Shown one piece after another: positions 12,448 through 24,544 of a DNA stretch of 64,000 nt. Where the stretch lies: the NCBI GenBank assembly GCA_050084985.1, contig JBITNC010000002.1, forward strand, positions 22,320,001 through 22,384,000, read 5' to 3'. Source of the DNA: Nageia nagi. Its lineage: Eukaryota; Pinophyta. Position numbers and translations under genes: made by a program. Every line of letters begins with the position of its first letter. Position 1 is the first letter of the stretch. The notes below the pieces were generated by a model. That model worked only from the letters and a program-made list of their open reading frames with translations. It was not told the DNA's origin and ran no database searches.

Positions 12448-12705
12448 GGGGGGTGCACCCCCGAGGGGGTCACTGGCTATGCACACCCTAAGGGGAGTGA
12501 CGACCCTATGCAATCACATGCACCCCAAGGGGGGTGATGGCCTTGCATAATCGCATGCATCCCTAAGGGGGGCAGTAGCCCATGCATAGCAGTGCACACC
12601 TCCAAGGGGGGTGGCGGCCTGATGCAACCATGTGCACCCCTAAGGGGCAACAATTGATGCTGCTGTGTGCACCTCCAAGGGGGGCCTGCGGCTTGGCATT
12701 GCTAG
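12448..12705. repeat. GC-rich minisatellite with palindromic units
   Basis: About five or six degenerate units of roughly 45-50 bp each carry a GCACCCCAAGGGGGG-like core followed by a variable GC-rich stretch. The CCCC-AAGGGG core is self-complementary. The block is a sharp GC island within strongly AT-rich DNA and lies in the leader of copia F. Confidence 0.85.
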
Positions 12706-13537
12706 TTTATTTATTTATTTTTTAATAAAAATTAAAAAAACTTTAAATAAAAAAATGTTATATAAAAAACTGTTAAAATAATAAAAAAATAGTTGTTTTT
12801 TTAAATAAAAACAAGTTTTTTTAATAAAAAACAAGTTTTTTTTTTAAATTAAAAAACTTTCAATAAAAAATTTATATAAAAAATTGTAAAATAGTAATTT
12901 TATTTTTAAAACCAAATTTGTAAAAAGAAATATAGTTTTATAAAAACTGTAAATTTTTTTACAAGCATACTAACATAGTAAAAATTTTGCAATAATAAAT
13001 AATATAGTAAAAAAAATTTGCAAAAATTTTACGTAATTCTACACAGTAGAAATTTGCATTTTTAAGCTATAATAACTTATTATTGCTAAATTTAATATTT
13101 GGATCATGTATGATTTTGTTTCTGCTTCCTAGCTTTTTTATCAAGCTAGTGTGACGATCGAGGTGTGCTTAATCCCACCCGCCCCTTTTGTATTATAAAG
13201 CATTTTATGTAATATAAAGTCTTTTCATCCAAAAAAAAATTTGTATATTATTGCTACACATTAGCCAATTTACTTAAAAAAATTACAACTAAAATAATGC
13301 ATAGCAATAACATTAGATTAAACTAACATGTTAGTATAGCCAATATCTACTTTGAACAAATTTTGCTAAATAAAACTTTATAACCAAAGAACTAAAAAGG
13401 TTAATAACAAAGAAAAATTTGATAATGGATAAGGTAGGAAGGAGATTGTACCTTCAAGCCCTTTTTACCTCAATAAAGTAGATGAAAAAAGAAGAGGAAT
13501 GACATTCAAAGATGCTAAAGAGAAGTCTTCAAGAAAA

Positions 13538-13549
13538 GCTCTAATACCA
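13538..13549 (-). other. Primer binding site of copia F
   Basis: On the minus strand it reads TGGTATTAGAGC, matching the 3' end of initiator tRNA-Met with one change from the common TGGTATCAGAGC. One base separates it from the LTR edge. Confidence 0.85.
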
Positions 13550-13550
13550 C

Positions 13551-13982
13551 TCAAAGAAATTAACCCTTTTCTGAATTAACTTCTACTCTACCAAGATCTC
13601 AAGAAGGCACTTCCAACATCAACACAATAGCATAATAACTTAAACCAATCTCACAAATAATAGAATATATAAAGTGATTTCTCCCTCCTTGGGAGTACAT
13701 CCATTAACTAAGATCTTATTCTCAAGGACCTCTCTTACAAAATCTCTTCTCTCTCTCACACTCTAAACCTATAGCAAAACTTGCATTATAATTGTGTGTA
13801 ATAGAGAGGGAGGGTTATTCTCTTTTTATAAGAAGAAACCCACTCTATAATTAACCATTTTTCTATTTTTAATCTTATACCTATTTTTAATTCTTCTATT
13901 TTTATTCTTTTAATACTTTAAGTATTAAGTGAATTTACATTAAAGAGAAATATTACACAATATTACATTACAAATTTTAATA
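13551..13982 (-). repeat. 5' LTR of copia F
   Basis: This 432-bp LTR pairs with 6792-7234. Its position next to the primer binding site makes it the 5' LTR. The right edge reads TTAATA, a mutated form of the TAACA found in the other copy. Confidence 0.85.
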
Positions 13983-14356
13983 GATACCAATCCAATACTC
14001 ATAGTCACCTTCTTTATACAAAATATATGTTTATTATCATCATAAATAAATAAAGCATTAGAAAATGCACATACGAGTTTCTCACACATGGATAAATGAA
14101 CAATGCCAAAAGACACATATGAGTTTCTTACATATGGATAACTAAATAGTGCCAAAAGATCCATCATACACACATGAATTCCTCCCATATGGATAACTAA
14201 ATAGTACTAATGATGGTCTATTATATGCTCAAGTGTACAAATAGTTCATCACACAAGAAGAACTAGCTAAAAATACACATAGAGATCAACACTATACAAC
14301 TAAAAATCCTCCTAGAGGTGAAGTTATCATCATAAATATGAATTCAACATAAGAAT
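13983..14356 (-). other. Copia E 3' noncoding region (right part)
   Basis: This continues 6355-6791 after removal of F. It begins with the second copy of the target site (GATAC) and ends at the E pol stop codon. It contains a phrase resembling cacatatgagttcctcacat several times, also found at 7735-7860 in F and 57300-57420 in G. An open frame at 13940-14188 is not conserved between copies and is not called. Confidence 0.6.
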
Positions 14357-15840
14357 TCAAACTTCATGCCCCCATGAGAGAAAATTCACCAACTTGATAG
14401 ACTCCTTAAGTTTATTGAACCGAGCTTTAGGAAGGGTCTTGGTGAACAAATTAGAGAAGTTCAACACAAATGGATAATATTACAAGTGTATGATGCCATC
14501 TAGAACCTTCTTCCTGATGAAGTGGGATCAGATTTCTTATACAAAGAAATAGTTGATTGAATATTTGAAGAAATCTAAGATGGGTGAGCTTGCTCATACC
14601 CAATTTCTTTTTGAATATGCCAAAGCCAAATAGCTTTCCAAGTTGCAACAAATATTGATCAACATTCAAATTTTATGGTGAAAAGAGAAATAATAGGTTG
14701 CTTCTTGGAAGCCTAAGAGATAGCACCTGAACTAATGCTAAGCACATATGCAAAGGTTGATTTCCTATAATCTCTATCTCCCATATAGTCATAATATGAG
14801 AACCTTGATAGAACAAATGAGGGTAACTTGGAATACGTGAGACCAAGATCCTTCATCCCTGTAACATACCTCAAGATTTATTTAACAACATTGAGGTGTT
14901 CAACATATGATTTTTGCATGAACTGTACCATCAAATTCATTACAAAAGTTATATCTAGCCTGGAAATAATCAAATAAAGAAGATTATCAATTAATTGCCT
15001 GTAAGTCATATCATCTACCAACTAAGAGTTAGAGTTAAGAGATAATGATTCTAAGAGATACTGGGATCACAACATAATTGTAATCCTCCATTTCAAACTT
15101 TTGAAAGATGTATGATATATACTTTGATTGACTAAGATAAGTACAATCCTTTTATTGATACACTTGCATTCCAAGGTAATCGTTCAAAAGACCAAGATCA
15201 TTCATTTCAAAGGTTACCTTAAGTTTAGATATGCACTCTTGTATGATTTCATAATTAGTTCCAATGATTAGAAGATCATCCATGTAAAGGAGAATCAAGA
15301 TCATATCTTTTCCTTGATTGAGCACATATAGATCAGATTTGAAGAAGCACTTGGAGAATCCAATATCTACAAAGTAACTTGAAATCTTCTTGTACCAAGC
15401 TCTAGGTGCTTGCTTAAGTCCATACAATGATTTTTTTTAACTTGCACACAAATAAATTTTTTTCTTCCACAACAAACCCTTCTAGTTGATTCATGTAGAT
15501 TTTTGCATCTAAGTCACCATTGAGAAACATACTCTTGCTATTAAGTTAAAAAACTTTTCATCCTTGAGCTGCTAAAAGAGCAAGGATTATTCGAACATTG
15601 GGCATCTTTGCCATGGGAGTAAAGGTTTTCTCATAATCAAATATGTATTTCTAAGTAAAACATTTGGCCACTAACCTTTCCTTATATTTCTCAACATCTC
15701 CAATTGAATTATACTTGAATTTATAGATCTACTTATTACCGATCACATTCCTCTCATTGGGATAAAGAACTAAGTTCTAAGTTTTATTTTTCATAAGCAT
15801 CTCATACTTCACTTTCATGGCTTCCATCCAACACTTATGC
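14357..15840 (-). pseudogene. Copia E reverse transcriptase / RNase H remnant
   Basis: This is the 3' part of a copia pol. The frame at 15152-15427 carries MYGLKQAPRAWYKK and LLYMDDLLIIGTNYEI, the two hallmark copia RT motifs, with the YMDD catalytic box intact. RNase H follows to the left, ending NLFTKTLPKARFNKLKES and a TGA at 14357-14359, the standard C-terminus of the family. Stops and frameshifts occur throughout. The same order is seen in F and G. Confidence 0.82.
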
Positions 15841-17397
15841 TTTGTATATTTCTTGAATGATGATCATTTTTATTATAAATTTTAGAAAATAAGAACTTTT
15901 TCAAGGAAGTACTTCTGGTTATCCTTTGAGTTGGAGAATTTTGCTCTAAAGATAACTTGTCTACATTGATGTTCAACCAAATAGGTGTAACTGAAGAGTC
16001 ATCTAGATCATCAATATCCTCATTAAAAGTAGATTCTTCAAGAAGTTCATTGAACTTTACATCCCTTGAGATGAACATTTATCTATACAATGGAGAGTAG
16101 ATCCTATAGCCTCTATGTTATTATCATAGCAAAAAAAGATACATTTTTTAGCTCTTTTATCAAACTTTTTTCTTTTCTCATAAATAATGTAGGAGAAAGC
16201 TTCACAACCAAACACTCTAAAGTGAGATATATTGGGTTTCATTCCTTTCCATTCCTTAAAAAGATTTTTTCCCTCAATAACTTTTTTGGGACACATATTC
16301 AAGGTGTAAATTGCAATGCTCATAGCTTCACCCCATAAGAAACTAGGAAGATTTTTCAACATGCATCTAACCATCTCCATGATTTTCCAATGTCTCCTTT
16401 TGGTAACACCATTTTACTGAGCAGTATAAAGAATCATAAATTGCCTCTTGATCCTATACTTGGTATAAAAATCATTACATTCATTGTAGTTATACTCTCC
16501 TCCATTATTTGATCTCAGTATCTTGATCTTAAGGTCAGTCTAATTTTCAATCAAGGTCTTGAAATCTTTAAACTTGTTAAAGGTTTGATTCTTGTACTTA
16601 AGTAGATAACCAAATATCATCCTACTAAATTCATTGATGAAGGTCAAGACATACGATGATATCAAAAGTGAATTAGTATAAAATATATCCATCAAATATG
16701 AATGGACAAGATGAAGATATTGGGTTTCCCTTATTACCTTATGTTTTTCAAATCTTTGTTTATTCATTTTGCCTAGTATGCACTTCTCACATAGACTAAT
16801 TATGGGTGAAATTGAAGGCAAACCTTTCATAATTTATTGGTATTTCATGATTTGAATACTTTTATGGTTAAGGTTCCTTAAACATTGATATCAAAGATTT
16901 CTCCTAGAGCAAATAATCATAGCAAGACACATCTTTGTTGGAACTTGATCCATAATGTAGAGATCATATTTCATCGATTATTTTACCAAAGTGGTTAGTC
17001 CCTTCTTAATGCATTAGGAGTGTGAGTTGAACTCAAATGAGTATATATTTTTTATAACTTGAATTATGAAAAGAAGTTTCATTATGAACTTAGGCATATA
17101 GAATACATCTTCAAGAACCTTTTCATAAATCAACACACTCATAATACCTTGCATTTCAAGGATTGAATTATCATCTATCACAACTACATCATTTCTATAC
17201 TTATGAAAATTTTCAAACTTATCCTTTTCAAATCATAAGTGATTAATGCACTTAGAGTCAACAATCTAATTAGTCAAGAAGATAAGTCATGGAGTAAAGA
17301 GCAGAAACAAAACTAACTTTCATATTCATCTTCCCTTTTAAGTTCTTCATATTTCCATTTCCCTTATTCTTTTCTGCTACTTTTTGTAGCAATCAAA
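15841..17397 (-). pseudogene. Copia E integrase and protease remnant
   Basis: Two open pieces show a copia integrase. 16540-16830 has a CEKCILGKMNKQRF zinc-binding/pre-integrase pattern and the start of the catalytic core. 16057-16380 has the core C-terminus (FLWGEAMSIAIYTLNMCP, FRVFGCEAF). A linker ending FISRDVKFNE leads to RT. The protease would lie at about 16.9-17.39 kb, but I see only weak traces of it. Frames are broken in several places. Confidence 0.72.
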
Positions 17398-17989
17398 TTA
17401 TTTTTGACCATAGGGTCCACAAAAGTTACAATTATTATCGAATTTTGCCTTGATATTTGGTTTGTTTGCCTTGCCCTTTCTATATATTTGCTTGTAGTTG
17501 TTGGTTTCTTTATTTTCAAACTTATTTGAGGTAGCAGAAAAAGATTTATTTTGATGTTTGAACTTCTTCTTGAAAGGAATTTTAGTTACTCTTAGAGCAA
17601 CATTATTATCTTTTGGAGAAGAAATCAATACCTTTTTATTAAGAGTTTTTTTGTACTTCAAAAAGAGCCTTGAAAGGTTCTCGAAAGAAAATACTTCTTC
17701 ATCATCAAGCCTAGTATCAGTAACTATCATAAAGTTATTGAACTTTGAAGAAAGACTTTGAAGAATAATGAAGACCATGAACTCATCATTGATCCAATTG
17801 TAGCTACAACCAACAAGTTGGGTACTAAGGTTAATGATCTTGTTCAAATAGATAATGAGATTGAAGCAACTTTTGGAGAATGATATACCTTCTTGAAAAT
17901 TTAGATCTTAGGTAGATTTTCTTAAGCCTATCTGAAGTTTCCTTTGTAGAGGTTGATGAGCAGATCATAAGCAACACTTCATATGACAT
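17398..17989 (-). pseudogene. Copia E gag, C-terminal part
   Basis: The open frame 17398-17847 encodes the gag C-terminal half, ending in a partial zinc knuckle, NCNFCGPYGQK. The stretch 17848-17989 continues the N-terminal part (SYEVLLMI, KKIYLRSKF) and stops at 17989, where gypsy C begins. The missing N-terminus is at 55644-55845 on the far side of C, in the same register as in the unbroken gag of F. Confidence 0.78.
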
Positions 17990-19011
17990 TGTTGATCAAT
18001 ATAGCATAACCTCAAAGGGTTTGGTCTGGTTGTGTTCTCCATTGCCTATAATGGTAGGTTCCTTGAAAGAGCAAAAGATGGTGGGAATGCACTCATGTTG
18101 GTTTTGTACTCAATCTCCAGTTTATAGGTTGATTTCTATCTATATTTAAGGTTAAAAGTAATTGGAAAGAAATGAAAGGATAAAGAGTTACAAGAAAGGG
18201 ACAAGTAAATAAAATAAGAGCTAAAACAAGAAATATACAACCCAAGCATTGTAGCACAGGTAGCAATCCATGGCCAAGATTAAAAATAGCAAGCTATCTC
18301 ATACTTGGGGTCTTGCAAACATAATACACTACCATTGCTGTTCCAAGACTTATTAATTTTAGTAAAATATTATGATGTCATCACTCATAATCGATGGGCT
18401 TTGTTTGATGTCTTCATCAATCTTCACCTCCCATTACCTGTTTTGGGACCTACTAATTTTAGTTAAAAACTATGACATCATCACTTAGAATTGATAGGCT
18501 TTGTATGGAATTTAGCTCGTTTGTCCCATTGAGCATGCCAAAAATGGAACCTTTTGCTGTTAGATGTCTTGGATCTGAATTTATACAACTCTCAAACACT
18601 TGTATTTACAATTTTTGAAAACTCTAAGGGAAAGAAAATAACTCTTAGGCACTCTTAGTTACAATTCCTAGGTACTCTAAGAGAAAGAAAATAACTTTGG
18701 GACACTTATATTTACAATTATAGGGTACTCTAAGAGAAAGAAAATAACTCTTGGACATTCTTATTTACAATTCTTGGGCACTTTAAGAGAAATAAAATAA
18801 CTCCTGAACACTCTTATTTACAATTCTTGGGCACTCTAAGAGAAAGAAAATAAGTCCCAAACACTCTTATTTACAATTCCCAAGTAGTATAAGAGAAAGA
18901 AAATAAGCCCCAAACACTTAAAGAGAAAGAAATGAGAATAGAAAGAATTGATAAGAATAAAACAATAATTTTGTATTACCCTAATTCAAAGTGTAGTTCT
19001 AAAAGAATACA
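17990..19011 (-). repeat. 3' LTR of gypsy C, internally deleted
   Basis: This 1022-bp LTR matches both ends of the 1947-bp LTR at 53692-55638 but lacks about 0.9 kb. The junction is near 18335, where the short phrase gccat occurs on both sides in the long copy. At 18590-18930 it holds about six units of a roughly 57-bp tandem repeat (aacactcttatttacaattc...). Confidence 0.85.
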
Positions 19012-22000
19012 ATTTTTTGGCAGCCCTTTGGGGTCTCTACCTGCTGGAGAATGGAACCCCCTACTTGCTACTTCTAATAGCTTGTTCATAGGTAGACTTG
19101 GTAAAGGTATCAATTGCTAGAATCAACTCTATTGGTAGGAATGAATGCATATTTTTATCTAGATATGTAAGATCTTTATAGTCAATCTATTATAAGATAG
19201 AGAATGTCTTAATCTTCACTGCATCTACTTTAAACCCTGTCAAAACATTTTCTAGCCTTCTAGCATGTAAAAATATTATGATTGCTTCATGAGCTAGCTC
19301 ATTTATTTGTTGCAAGTCTAAGATTTGCTTTTCAAAAAAGGACTATTCAAGAAATTGAGTGGTATTGGCTACCCAACAGGCATCACTACCTTGTACATTT
19401 TGTTCCTTCCATAATTTGAGAGCTTTCATTTCAATCAAAGAATTAAAGAATTTGTTAATGAATTCCAACTCTATTGTGAGCTGATGCTTATCAATATCCA
19501 TGTTGAACACCAAATTTTAGAGTTCACATATATTTCAAATCCTCCTTAGATACAACTATCTTGGTTTGGGAGTGATCATTGCTATGTCCTTTTCAGGGAC
19601 CCTTAAATAGGCTTGCATTTTTTCTAAGACTATCCTAGGTGTGTCTAGAGCTAGTTGATGGAGAGTAGTTTGAATGTGGAACTACTTGATTGCTTGTATT
19701 ATTTATCCCTTCAGCAGATGCAAGTGTGATAATGTTATCATTTTTTCCCTGACTTGCTCCACCAAGGATTTTTTGAAATTTTTTATGAGTAATAACAACT
19801 TTGAATTATCATTAGATAAAACTTTATTTGTTGCAATGATAGTTTATAGCTTGGCCTCAACCTGTTTGACCTTTTGAGCATCAATTACTATAGCTTGAGC
19901 TTTGAGATTTTGTATTGTTTGATTTGTAGCAACTAGCTCAACTTTTGTTGTTGTTATGCTCTTATCAAATTCTAGTTTTTTGTTTGTCAAGTTTTACAAT
20001 CAAGTCTTTGTTTTTATTCTACAACCTAGCTACTATTTTATCTTTAAGGGAGTAGTCTTTATTATATTGATCTATTTTTTTGTTCAATTTTTCTATCTTA
20101 GTTTTTTTTGTTCAATTTTTCTTAGTCTCCATTGCTTGAAGACTTTTTTCGGTTGCCATTGAAGTATTTACCAAGAATCTTAACTGATCAATTATTGGTG
20201 CACTTTTCATATTTACATCAATTATAGCTATGAGAGTAGTGTCAAGTTGCCCTTGTTTAAAAGGAATCTATGTTATTTTAATATCTTTCATTTCTATCAC
20301 CTTGCTCAAAATTCTCAACTGTTGCTCAGGGAGCATAAGAGGCTTATTAACAAAAGTTGCCCAATCAATGGGCTCTATAATATATGTAGAAAAAATAAAT
20401 TTTATCTCCTCTTATGAGGCTATAGAAATCAAATAATGGGGAGGAGTGATTCCACCTAAAGTAGATATCACAACCTGTTGGGTGGGCTATGATTGCTTGG
20501 GAGGTATTAGGTCTTAAACTTCTATTTCTTCATTTGCCTCTTCCATGACCTTATCTTCATCATCAACTTTATCCATTAGGTCAGATTATTTCTTCTTTTT
20601 GGATTCATCATCATCTCCCAATCCCCTCTAAGTGTAGCTATTATAGATCTACTAGCTCCAAGTATGCTTCCCCTACCTTGTTGAGTTTAGGTTTGTTCTT
20701 ATGCTTGGGCTCCTTGTGTAGCACTAGTGTCTACATCTTGCAGCACTCTTAACTTTTTTGTATCAAAAATATCTACCTCTTTTGCCACTACCTTTGGAAT
20801 TTCTTTTGTAGCCTTTGAAGGTGGAGGTATAATTATTTGTGATTGAGACCTTATCATAGTGGTGCAGAGCTTTTTTACAGGCCTCTGTTCTTTCTTTGAG
20901 GTTTGTTATTTTTGAGCAAGAGTTTGAATTTTCCTTTTCTTCTTTGGAGAAGGCTTTCGATAATAGGTGGCAGTGTCTGAGGAATTTTGCTCTCCCTTAT
21001 TTGAAGGCTCAACCATGCTAAATGATTATCCTAACTGTACTAGCCTTGCTCCTATAGCAAATTTTTCTTAAAAATGAGAAGGAAGAGGCTGTCCCAACTT
21101 TGGCAAGGGATCTTTGGCATATTCAACCTTCAGTACTTGTCATATTTGAATTTCTCAAATAATTCACTCTCTATGTGGTGAATTTTTGTTGTATAATCAA
21201 ATATAAACTTTGTAAAATAATAAATTTTATTGGGACCCCACCCAAGATTTGCTAATTTGGTGAGGACTTATAGGTTGAGGATAAAATTTTATTGCTTATT
21301 TTCCCAATTTTTGTATTTTCTTATCCCCTCAAGGACCATCCAAGCCTTATTCAAGAGTGTGCACTCCCAATCAGGGTACACTTCTACCTCTTGTTCAATT
21401 TTATTCATAAAATATTCTATATGAGGCCTACTCTCATGGATAAAAGCTAGGCATTTTTTGCTTGATCTTATTACTTGGGTCATTTCTCTTGAAGGGTCAT
21501 ACATCCATGGAACTTGCAGCATATCTAATTTAAAATTTTATACAATGAATTCAACTATACTATCTTTATATCCTATTTCTAAAAGAGTAAAATTTTTAGT
21601 AGGAGCTGATATATCTACAATATATTTAAAATTACCTTCAAACCTATATTTTGTCTCTATAGCATAAATTTACCTTCCCATTTTTATTGAATACAGCTAG
21701 GGGGTTACATACTTGGGTAATACAAAAGGTTTCTCAAAATACCCATACCTGATTATTACAATGTGATCTCTTAAGAAGTACCAATCATCAATTTTATTTC
21801 CTCCCTATAACTCCCTCATTGTACTTTTGCATAGTCTGTTGGAGAGTTTTTTGGTCAAAATTTCTATTGCTATTGCATAGAACTTGTCCATGAGCTCATA
21901 GTATGATTCATGCAACTTACTCAAAATTGGTATAATCAAGTTGATTAGTACTGGTGCAACATTAAGATTCATTAGTTGAATTAGCAACCCTACCTCTATA

Positions 22001-22330
22001 AGTTTATCAATATTTGAAGAGTGTAATTTTGATTTTTTAATTTTGAATAGACACCTCTTTATTTCATTAGTAATGAAAGTTGAGAAGTCATAGCAGACAT
22101 GAGCCTCTATAATATTGTAAGCCATACGTAACATGTCTTCATCTACTTCAATCTAAGTTTTCTTTCCTAGAATAACTACTAATGCCTCCAACACTTCTCT
22201 ATCCCTTTTTCTTACAAATAGGGCTATCTGATAGCTTGGCCAGAGTTGAGCCTTTCTGCTATCTTGATATCTTTCACTAAATCTAGCTCACCATCTCATC
22301 TTGATTAACATAGAAGTCATTCTTCTCCTT
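19012..22330 (-). pseudogene. Gypsy C 3' coding region, unknown protein
   Basis: Between integrase and 3' LTR lies about 3.3 kb of degenerate sense-strand coding sequence. 21805-22134 encodes a segment beginning MLRMAYNIIEAHVCYDF. 21289-21522 encodes one with WMYDPSREMTQVIRSSKK and LNKAWMVLEGIRKYKNW. 20.5-21.1 kb is Lys/Glu/Ser-rich, and 19.9-20.4 kb has a coiled-coil-like Lys/Glu stretch. All four recur in the same order in element B at 43.5-45.8 kb on the opposite strand. I recognise no domain. There is no clear signal peptide or membrane segment, so an env-like role is not supported. Conservation of amino-acid register between two decayed copies suggests a real protein in the ancestor. Confidence 0.6.
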
Positions 22331-23098
22331 TTTTAAATCAATTCATTTCTTCACATGAAAAGTCCAATCAACTAGAATAGCAAAAACTTGGATGATGGAA
22401 TCAGGGGAGTAATCTAGTAATCTAGGAGAGTAATATCTTACAATTTGAATGCATTACTTTGCATGGATTGAGTGATGATGTAAGGTTTGCTCCAAAGAGA
22501 ATCAAATTTTTGGTGTCTTCTAGGCTTTGCTCTTTTCTCATCCCATTTAAGGACAATATCACTTGGTTCAAACTTCAATCGAGAAGACTTTTTCTTATCA
22601 AACTATTATCTAGGATTCCCTTTAATTGTTCTCTTGATGATGTGGGTTATATTTTGCTAGTTGATTCAACTAACTCGTTACCTTATGGGTAATAGGTTGA
22701 AAGAATAACTAGTGCACTCTATATTGAGCCACAAAGTTTAACAAATTACCTCCAATAAATTTTGGGCCATTGTTTAACACAATAATTTATGGGATTCCAA
22801 AGTGAGTGATTATCCTTTTAATCATTTCTATCATCACTTCTTGATCTGTATTTTTACATGGTATAACCTCTGACCATCTAGTGAAGTAATCTATTGTAGT
22901 TAAAATAAACTTGTGGCCTACTAAGGAATTTGGATTTATAACACCAATTAAGTCCATACCCCATTATTGAAAGGGTCCTTCGACTACCACATTTTTAAGA
23001 GGCATTGCAACTTGTCTCCTCTTTCCCACAAATCAATTGCATTTGTCACATTCTCAGGCAATCTTGAATGAATCTTGAAATATATTGGCTAATAATAT
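22331..23098 (-). pseudogene. Gypsy C integrase, catalytic core and C-terminus
   Basis: Minus-strand translation gives integrase pieces: a zinc-binding end (ECDKCN, FVGKRRQVAM), a core start (WGMDLIGVINPNSLVGHKF) with the first catalytic Asp, a FGIP...LNNGPKFIG segment where the second Asp of DNG is replaced by Asn, and a C-terminal domain at 22450-22600 (DIVLKWDEKRAKPRRHQKFD). The N-terminal part lies at 48699 onward beyond element B. Stops interrupt the frame. Confidence 0.75.
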
Positions 23099-23103
23099 CT
23101 AGC

Positions 23104-24135
23104 TATATTCCTTCAAAATAACACTCAAAATTTGAGTAATTATACTATTCTTCATTCTTTATTATTTCATTCTTTAGTACCCAAAAGCTATGTATATAAG
23201 AGCACCTGGGGAGGAACACTGTTCTTTTAGGGTCTTCATGACTTGTAAGATTTTTGTATAAATTCTTCTCCTTTTCTCATTGCTTTTCCTTAGTTTTTTG
23301 GGAGTCATTTTTTTTTAGTAAATAAAGTCACCTGAGAGTTTTATCATTCTTTAGTACATAGGAATTATGTAAATAAGGTTACCAAAGAGTTATGTCAATA
23401 AGACTTGTGTCAATTTTGTATTCTTTTATTCTTTAGTGACTAAGAGTTGACAATCCCTAGGAATCATGTCATCTTCTCCAAATATACTCAAGAAGTCATG
23501 TATGTAAAAGTTCTCAGAGTCATATTTATTATCTTAAAGTCTTTAAAACTTATTGGCACAAATGTCCAAAACTTGTACATATTTAGAGTTCTATTTTTGA
23601 ATAATATCAACAATGCCTAGGGATTTTGAAAGATGATGTCACAAGTTTTGATAAAAATCAGCGGGTCTTGGAGCAAGGAATGGTGGGTGAAGACTTTTGA
23701 AGAACATCAGTAGAGCCCAACAATTTTAGGAGGTGACATCACACAATTTTGGTAAAAATAAGTAGGTCTTAGAGAAATTAGAATTTTTATAGAGCCCATC
23801 GATTCTAAGAGATGATGTCATGATTTTTGACTAAAATCAATGGGTCTTAGTTGAATCAAAATATAAATAGTATCTGAGGATTTTGAAAGATGACATCATA
23901 ATTTTTGGCTAGAATCAATGGGTCTTAATCAAATCATAATATCAATAAAGTTTGGTAATTTTGAAAGATAAAATCATAAATTTTAGTAAAAATAAATAGG
24001 TCCCAGAAGAACTAGATCATCAACAGAACCCAAAAGAAGAATATAGAGCCCACCAAGTAAGTGGAAGAGTAATGCATGAGAAAGAACACTCGATTCCATT
24101 TCATTTTAAGTGTTTGACCCTTGGGGCCTTGTTAA
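23104..24135 (+). repeat. 5' LTR of gypsy B, left half
   Basis: This starts TATATTCC (TGTATTCC in the 3' LTR at 46691, so the terminal G is mutated). It continues at 35252. The last five bases, GTTAA (24131-24135), are the target site of chromovirus A. 23600-24015 holds about five units (77-105 bp) of a tandem repeat built on gattttgaaagatgatgtca. Confidence 0.9.
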
Positions 24136-24531
24136 TGTTATGATGCTACAAATATGAAAAGGGAAATATTGTATAAATGAAATGAATATTGATTTCAAAT
24201 AGAAAAATAACAACTATGTATTGGAAATAACAAAGCATGCATTGGTAAATAGAACACAAAATAGCATCAATAAGTAGATAAGGATAGGATTTTACTGAAT
24301 AGTAATAGAATCATAGGTCACTTTGAGGGGCTACCTCCTTACAACTCCAAAGGTAAAAAATAATGTTCAAAATGCCTTTTTCCACACACTTCTATCTATT
24401 TATATTAAAGTAACCCTAACCCTAATAGTAATGCAAAATCAAGCCCCACCCTTACAATCACAATATTACAATATATGCTAATAATTTAATAAAATACTAA
24501 TACTAAAATATTAGGATGTGGGATCCTAACA
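24136..24531 (-). repeat. 3' LTR of chromovirus A
   Basis: This 396-bp LTR has TGTTATGA...TCCTAACA ends and pairs with 34850-35246. On the minus strand the adjacent internal bases are purine-rich (AAGAGAGGTGGCA, about 24532-24544), the likely polypurine tract. Confidence 0.92.
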
Positions 24532-24544
24532 TGCCACCTCTCTT

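Larger units (their letters stand above)
10895..13537 (-). other. Long 5' leader of copia F
   Basis: This 2.6-kb region between primer binding site and gag is noncoding. The gag-proximal part (10895-11430) matches the leader of E at 55846-56357 and 59603-59686. The rest, 11430-13537, has no counterpart in E within the window. It is AT-rich with long A and T runs, an (AT)n tract and a GC-rich tandem array. Confidence 0.65.
6792..13982 (-). mobile_element. Ty1/copia element F, inserted in E
   Basis: F is a 7.19-kb minus-strand copia with both LTRs, a primer binding site, gag and RT/RNase H. It is flanked by GATGC (6787-6791) and GATAC (13983-13987), a 5-bp target duplication with one change. 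Removing F rejoins E's 3' noncoding region in the order seen in G at 57228-57255. F is defective: protease and most of integrase are missing, a short integrase piece is inverted, the RT catalytic box is deleted, and the 2.6-kb leader carries a GC-rich tandem array. It may have moved only with help from a complete relative. Confidence 0.85.

Noticed and set aside
19674-20436. Plus-strand open frames rich in Phe and Ile
   Set aside because: They are antisense to the Lys/Glu-rich 3' coding region of gypsy C; the hydrophobic composition is the complement of Lys codons, not membrane segments.
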